Assembly: GCA_964342365.1 (NCBI GenBank)
Contig: CAYFGW010000259.1
Span: forward strand, 1 to 6,317
Source of the DNA: CAXRDE01 sp964342365
GTDB taxonomy: Bacteria > Cyanobacteriota > Sericytochromatia > UBA7694
DNA: 6,317 bases
Direction of reading: 5' to 3'
Numbering within the stretch: the stretch's first letter is position 1; each line of letters opens with the position of its first letter. Both the position numbers and the translations under genes were made by a program. This document shows positions 5,374 through 6,317 of the stretch, one piece after another. The notes below the pieces were generated by a model. That model saw only the letters and a list, made by a program, of their open reading frames with translations, was not told the origin of the DNA and did no database searches.

Positions 5374-6317
5374 TTACTCATAACGCAGCGCTTCCGCCGG
5401 TCGCGTGCGGTATAAATAGATTGCCGGGTAAATCCCGGCAAGCAACGCTGCAGTTACCGCCAGCAACAGGCCCTGTCCAAAAAAGGCGGGGCGGGCCAAA
5501 AAGTCCATGGTCCAGCCAAAGGAACGCAAGTTGATCACATAGATCAAAAACAGCGAAAGTACGGTGCCCAGAGGCAGAGCCAGCAGACCGGCGGTCAGCC
5601 CCATGAGGCCACTTTCTAACAGCATTTGCGCAGCAATCTGCCGGCGGGTCATGCCCAGAGCACGTAAAATACCGAACTCGCGGGTGCGTTCTAACAACAG
5701 TGCCATCAGGGTACTCAAAATTCCCATAAATGCCACCACAATCGCCAGTAAACGCAGAGCTGAAGTAATGGCAAAGGTACGGTCAAACACCTCGATCGCG
5801 CCGTCTCTAAGAGACACATTGGACTGAATCACCAGCCGATACTGGCCGTCAGTGAGTGCTTTTAAGCGTTGCATGACGGCTTTGGCCTCCGCATCGGCGG
5901 CCACAAAAGCGGCCAGCGAAGAAATAAAGGGGTCCTTCCAGTACTCTCGATAAACCCCATCCGCAAACAAAACGCTGCCTCGCTCAGAAGCATAGTCATA
6001 ATAAATACCCGCCACAGCAAAAGATTTGGCTCCCTGATCCGTGGGCAAGGTGATGGTTTGACCCGGCTCATTATTCAGGCCGTTGCGAGTGGCAAAGGGC
6101 TGAGACACCAACACACTGCCCGCCTCCAACGTGGACCAGACGCGCTCACGCTTCGGTTCAAGCCACACATAGCGACGCTGACGGGCAATATCCCGGGTCA
6201 GGGCAATTAGATTAATGACCCCATAATTTGTGGTATCCAGACGCACGTCTCTGGCGCTTTCGGCCCGCTGTACGCCGTCTACCTGTCGGACCTTGTCTAG
6301 CAAGGCCGGTGGCAGAC
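5374..6317 (-). CDS. ABC transporter permease, MacB/FtsX type, C-terminal part (runs off right edge)
   Basis: The frame is open to the right edge: the first visible residues, LPPALLDKVRQVDGV, come before the TTG at 6303, so that TTG is not a true start and the N-terminus lies outside. About 313 residues are visible. The first ~170 are a periplasmic MacB-core-like domain. They are followed by an FtsX-type membrane domain: one helix (LRLLAIVVAFMGILSTLMALLL), the cytoplasmic coupling segment ERTREFGILRALGMTRRQIA, and two further helices, ending in YPAIYLYRTRPAEALRYE, the usual C-terminus of the family. Such permeases work with an ATPase of the MacB/LolD type, moving lipids, lipoproteins or peptides out of or through the inner membrane. 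The substrate cannot be told, and the ATPase is not in view. The gene converges with sodC, with no clear terminator in the 17-bp gap. Confidence 0.9.
   Translation of the reverse strand, partial: LPPALLDKVRQVDGVQRAESARDVRLDTTNYGVINLIALTRDIARQRRYVWLEPKRERVWSTLEAGSVLVSQPFATRNGLNNEPGQTITLPTDQGAKSFAVAGIYYDYASERGSVLFADGVYREYWKDPFISSLAAFVAADAEAKAVMQRLKALTDGQYRLVIQSNVSLRDGAIEVFDRTFAITSALRLLAIVVAFMGILSTLMALLLERTREFGILRALGMTRRQIAAQMLLESGLMGLTAGLLALPLGTVLSLFLIYVINLRSFGWTMDFLARPAFFGQGLLLAVTAALLAGIYPAIYLYRTRPAEALRYE

Noticed and set aside
6301..6303. TTG as the start of the permease gene
   Set aside because: The frame stays open to the window edge with typical MacB-core residues (LPPAL) upstream, and the visible part lacks the N-terminal membrane helix, so the gene starts outside the window.

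Overview
The window comes from a diderm (Gram-negative) bacterium with roughly balanced GC content. Three of the six genes carry Sec-type export signals, one of them a lipobox, and a fourth is an ABC-type membrane permease. The phylum cannot be fixed from this stretch. The HI0933-family flavoprotein closely resembles, from memory, the gammaproteobacterial YhiN proteins. The Cu/Zn superoxide dismutase has a motif style (GFHIHQYGDC, HTGDLGN) that is widespread outside Gammaproteobacteria. I found no mobile elements, CRISPR arrays, tRNA or rRNA.

Layout from left to right: (1) 1-363, minus strand, the N-terminal part of a low-complexity protein made of 13-residue Arg/Gly/Tyr/Asn/Asp repeats, running off the left edge. 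(2) 506-1612, minus strand, a YhiN/HI0933-family flavoprotein, a family linked to dihydrouridine formation in 23S rRNA. (3) 1659-3845, plus strand, a large exported protein with a CsgG/FlgO-like N-terminal domain followed by many TPR-type repeats. It is divergent from the flavoprotein gene across only 46 bp. (4) 3821-4660, minus strand, an exported Asn/Gln/Thr-rich protein of unknown function with a C-terminal transmembrane anchor. Its 3' end overlaps the TPR gene by 25 bp. (5) 4811-5356, plus strand, sodC, a lipoprotein Cu/Zn superoxide dismutase with all metal ligands present. (6) 5374-6317, minus strand, the C-terminal part of a MacB/FtsX-type ABC transporter permease, open at the right edge.

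The genes are mostly single transcription units on alternating strands rather than one operon, so no shared pathway is evident. Much of the window concerns the cell envelope: the TPR protein, the anchored Asn-rich protein, SodC and the permease. The most unusual points are the perfectly phased 13-residue repeat protein, the pair of divergent genes that both seem to start without a leader or Shine-Dalgarno, and two upstream regions that each carry short direct repeats with an 11-bp period.
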